6,053 nt of DNA from CAYZBM01 sp964476705 (GTDB lineage Bacteria > Pseudomonadota > Alphaproteobacteria > Rickettsiales > UBA6187): the NCBI GenBank assembly GCA_964476705.1, contig CAYZBM010000097.1:1-6053 (forward strand), in the 5' to 3' direction. Shown here piece by piece: positions 4,777 through 6,053 of this stretch. The first letter of the stretch is position 1. Each line of letters opens with the position of its first letter. The notes below the pieces were generated by a model. The model saw nothing but the letters and a program-made list of their open reading frames with translations. It ran no database searches and was not told the origin of the DNA. The position numbers were made by a program, and so were the translations under genes.

Positions 4777-5607
4777 ATGAACTATCGTCATATCTATCAC
4801 GCTGGAAATTTTGCTGATGTTATCAAGCATATTACTATTATTGCTTTAATGGAGCGGCTTAAACTTAAAGAAGCTGGATTTTTTATTCTTGATGCTTTTG
4901 CAGGTCTAGGAATTTATGATCTTAAATCAAGTCTAGCACTTAAAACTAATGAAGCGGATTTGGGCATTAATAAATTATATAACGCTAAAGTTAAAGAACC
5001 AATATTACAAACTTATTTAGATATAGTAAAAAAGTTCAATAAGGATGATATTTTAAGATTTTATCCAGGTTCTCCTTTTATAGTAAGCGCGCTACAACGA
5101 GCTCAAGATAGATTAATTGCTAATGAGTTACATGAAGAAGATAACCAAACTTTAAAAGAAAATGTTCCGCAAGTTAGGCGTAAATTTAAGGTGCTAAATC
5201 TTGATGCTTATCAGGCAATAAAAGCAAATATCCCGCCAAAAGAAAAAAGAGGCTTAATTATTATTGATCCGGCTTTTGAAGATAAAGATGAATTTAATAT
5301 AGTTTATCAAAATTTGGTTGAGATGTATAAAAAATGGCCAACTGGAGTATTTATGATTTGGTTTCCGATCAAAGATAATTTACCAGTTAAAGAATTTTAT
5401 CAAAATATAAAAGATGCTAAATTTAATAAAGTCTTGTTAATTGAATGTAGCCTACCTAAAGCGAATATTTCTGAAGGTTTAAATAGTTGTGGAGTGATGA
5501 TTGTAAATACTCCTTGGTTACTTAAAGAAACTTTAATTAATATTACTAAAGAACTTAAAACTCAAACTAACTACGAGTTTAAAATTAAAGATACGATGTT
5601 TGTTTAA
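4777..5607 (+). CDS. rlmJ: 23S rRNA (adenine(2030)-N6)-methyltransferase
   Basis: RlmJ methylates N6 of A2030 in 23S rRNA (E. coli numbering) using S-adenosylmethionine. The 276-residue length is close to the 280 of the E. coli protein. The N terminus NYRHIYHAGNFADVIKH (2-18) is the family hallmark. DAFAGLGIYDL (39-49) is the SAM-binding motif I. YPGSP (96-100), ELHEED (117-122), RRGLIIIDP (157-165 region) and the late TPWLL segment all align in order with E. coli RlmJ. Catalytic motif IV reads DPAFE (164-168), whereas E. coli has DPPYE; the aspartate is kept but the second proline is alanine. The start is fixed by the conserved N terminus; the ribosome binding site is weak. The gene stands alone, with a predicted promoter upstream. 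The identity is strong; activity with the altered motif is likely but not proven. Confidence 0.93.
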   Translation: MNYRHIYHAGNFADVIKHITIIALMERLKLKEAGFFILDAFAGLGIYDLKSSLALKTNEADLGINKLYNAKVKEPILQTYLDIVKKFNKDDILRFYPGSPFIVSALQRAQDRLIANELHEEDNQTLKENVPQVRRKFKVLNLDAYQAIKANIPPKEKRGLIIIDPAFEDKDEFNIVYQNLVEMYKKWPTGVFMIWFPIKDNLPVKEFYQNIKDAKFNKVLLIECSLPKANISEGLNSCGVMIVNTPWLLKETLINITKELKTQTNYEFKIKDTMFV

Positions 5608-5626
5608 AATATTTTGTAAATATTAC

Positions 5627-5655
5627 TTGATATAAATAAATCTAAGTGCTAATAT
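5627..5655 (+). promoter_or_regulatory. Strong predicted promoter of the parD-like gene
   Basis: TTGATA (5627-5632), an exact 17-bp spacer and TAATAT (5650-5655) preceded by TG-C make a near-consensus promoter with an extended -10 (TGCTAATAT). The start would be near 5662, followed by a roughly 49-nt leader. The ribosome binding site aaaaagg (5698-5704) is 6 bp before the ATG. ParD proteins usually repress their own promoters, but no convincing operator palindrome is visible here. Confidence 0.55.
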
Positions 5656-5710
5656 ACGCATAGCCGGAGAGTAATTTAAAAATAATAAATCATAATTAAA
5701 AAGGTTTTAT

Positions 5711-5983
5711 ATGGAAATTAATTTACCTCCAGAATTTGAAAAATTTATTCAGAATAACTTAAATAAGGGTTTTTATAATTCAGCCAATGATATGATCATT
5801 GCTGGATTACAGATGTTAGTAGAGCAAGAACGCTCTTTTGCTAATACTAATCAAGAAGAAATTAACTATTATAATACAAAAATTGAAGAGGGGATTTCTT
5901 CAGCTAGAGCAGGCAGATTATATTCTGCTGCTGAGGTATATAAAACGTTAGTTGAGCTTAGAAGGCAATATAAGCAAGATTAA
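5711..5983 (+). CDS. ParD-family type II antitoxin
   Basis: This 90-residue protein has the ParD layout. A short N-terminal strand MEINLP is followed by helix A (6-20, PPEFEKFIQNNLNKG) and helix B (24-40, SANDMIIAGLQMLVEQE). Together they form a ribbon-helix-helix DNA-binding fold, with GFYNSANDMI corresponding to the family's G-Y-SEV segment. The C-terminal half (58-85, IEEGISSARAGRLYSAAEV) matches the toxin-wrapping region with its usual EG...GR pattern. ParD antitoxins bind and neutralise a ParE toxin, in most cases a gyrase inhibitor, and autorepress their operon. The gene has a strong promoter and good ribosome binding site of its own. A toxin gene would be expected to overlap or follow immediately, but the 70 bases that remain give no recognisable ParE. 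It may be an orphan antitoxin, have a broken partner, or be read into an unusual toxin cut by the window edge. Confidence 0.85.
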   Translation: MEINLPPEFEKFIQNNLNKGFYNSANDMIIAGLQMLVEQERSFANTNQEEINYYNTKIEEGISSARAGRLYSAAEVYKTLVELRRQYKQD

Positions 5984-6002
5984 GAAAATGCTGGATATTT
6001 TC
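5984..6002 (+). other. Small hairpin overlapping the end of the parD-like gene
   Basis: gaaaat (5984-5989) and attttc (5997-6002) form a 6-bp stem with a 7-nt loop just after the stop codon at 5981-5983. The stem is AT-rich and has no T-tract, so it is a weak candidate. It would cover the ATG of the partial frame at 5988. Confidence 0.2.
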
Positions 6003-6053
6003 CTGAGTTTAGCACTACCTCAAGGATCTATGGTTGACTCTAGGAAAACTAGG
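5988..6053 (+). CDS. Possible partial reading frame after the antitoxin
   Basis: An ATG 4 bp after the antitoxin stop opens a frame that stays open for 22 codons to the window edge, beginning MLDIFLSLALPQG. The spacing is what a co-translated toxin gene would show. However, the residues do not match a ParE/RelE N terminus in my reading, no separate ribosome binding site is clear, and 22 open codons are easily found by chance. It is listed only because the window cuts it. Confidence 0.15.
   Translation, partial: MLDIFLSLALPQGSMVDSRKTR

Overview
The window is a strongly AT-rich, gene-sparse stretch of bacterial chromosome. The protein set is alphaproteobacterial in character: a magnesium-type porphobilinogen synthase, a two-SH3-domain exported protein of a mainly alphaproteobacterial family, an RlmJ methyltransferase and a ParD antitoxin. 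AT-rich codon use, long intergenic gaps, dispersed small palindromes and a CtrA-like TTAA-N7-TTAA box make a Rickettsiales-like endosymbiont or a relative the best guess. This is inference from style; no ribosomal RNA or species-specific marker is present.

Layout. Positions 1-113 hold no gene but contain two AT-rich hairpins downstream of a leftward gene for a secreted SH3-domain protein (114-734). This gene is divergent from hemB (820-1830). hemB converges, with only 20 bp between the stop codons, on a leftward gene for an exported trypsin-like serine protease (1851-2828). The protease gene is divergent from tyrS (2940-4199). Their shared 111-bp intergenic region carries a near-perfect palindrome that is also a TTAA-N7-TTAA CtrA-type box, and its right half lies where the -35 of a good tyrS promoter would be.

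The gap after tyrS (4200-4525) has no protein gene. It holds a 201-bp block of nested palindromes bounded by a 10-bp inverted repeat. Next come a leftward tRNA-Arg(CCT) with encoded CCA and a good upstream promoter, then rlmJ (4777-5607). The last gene is a small ParD-type antitoxin (5711-5983) with a strong predicted promoter and ribosome binding site but no recognisable ParE toxin before the window ends 70 bp later.

The genes are mostly single transcription units in alternating orientation. Translation and ribosome functions (TyrRS, tRNA-Arg, RlmJ) and heme synthesis (HemB) are core housekeeping. The two exported proteins act outside the cytoplasm and no shared pathway is evident. No complete new multi-gene system is visible. 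The parts most worth a second look are the CtrA-like promoter box, the composite palindromic element and the apparently unpartnered antitoxin.
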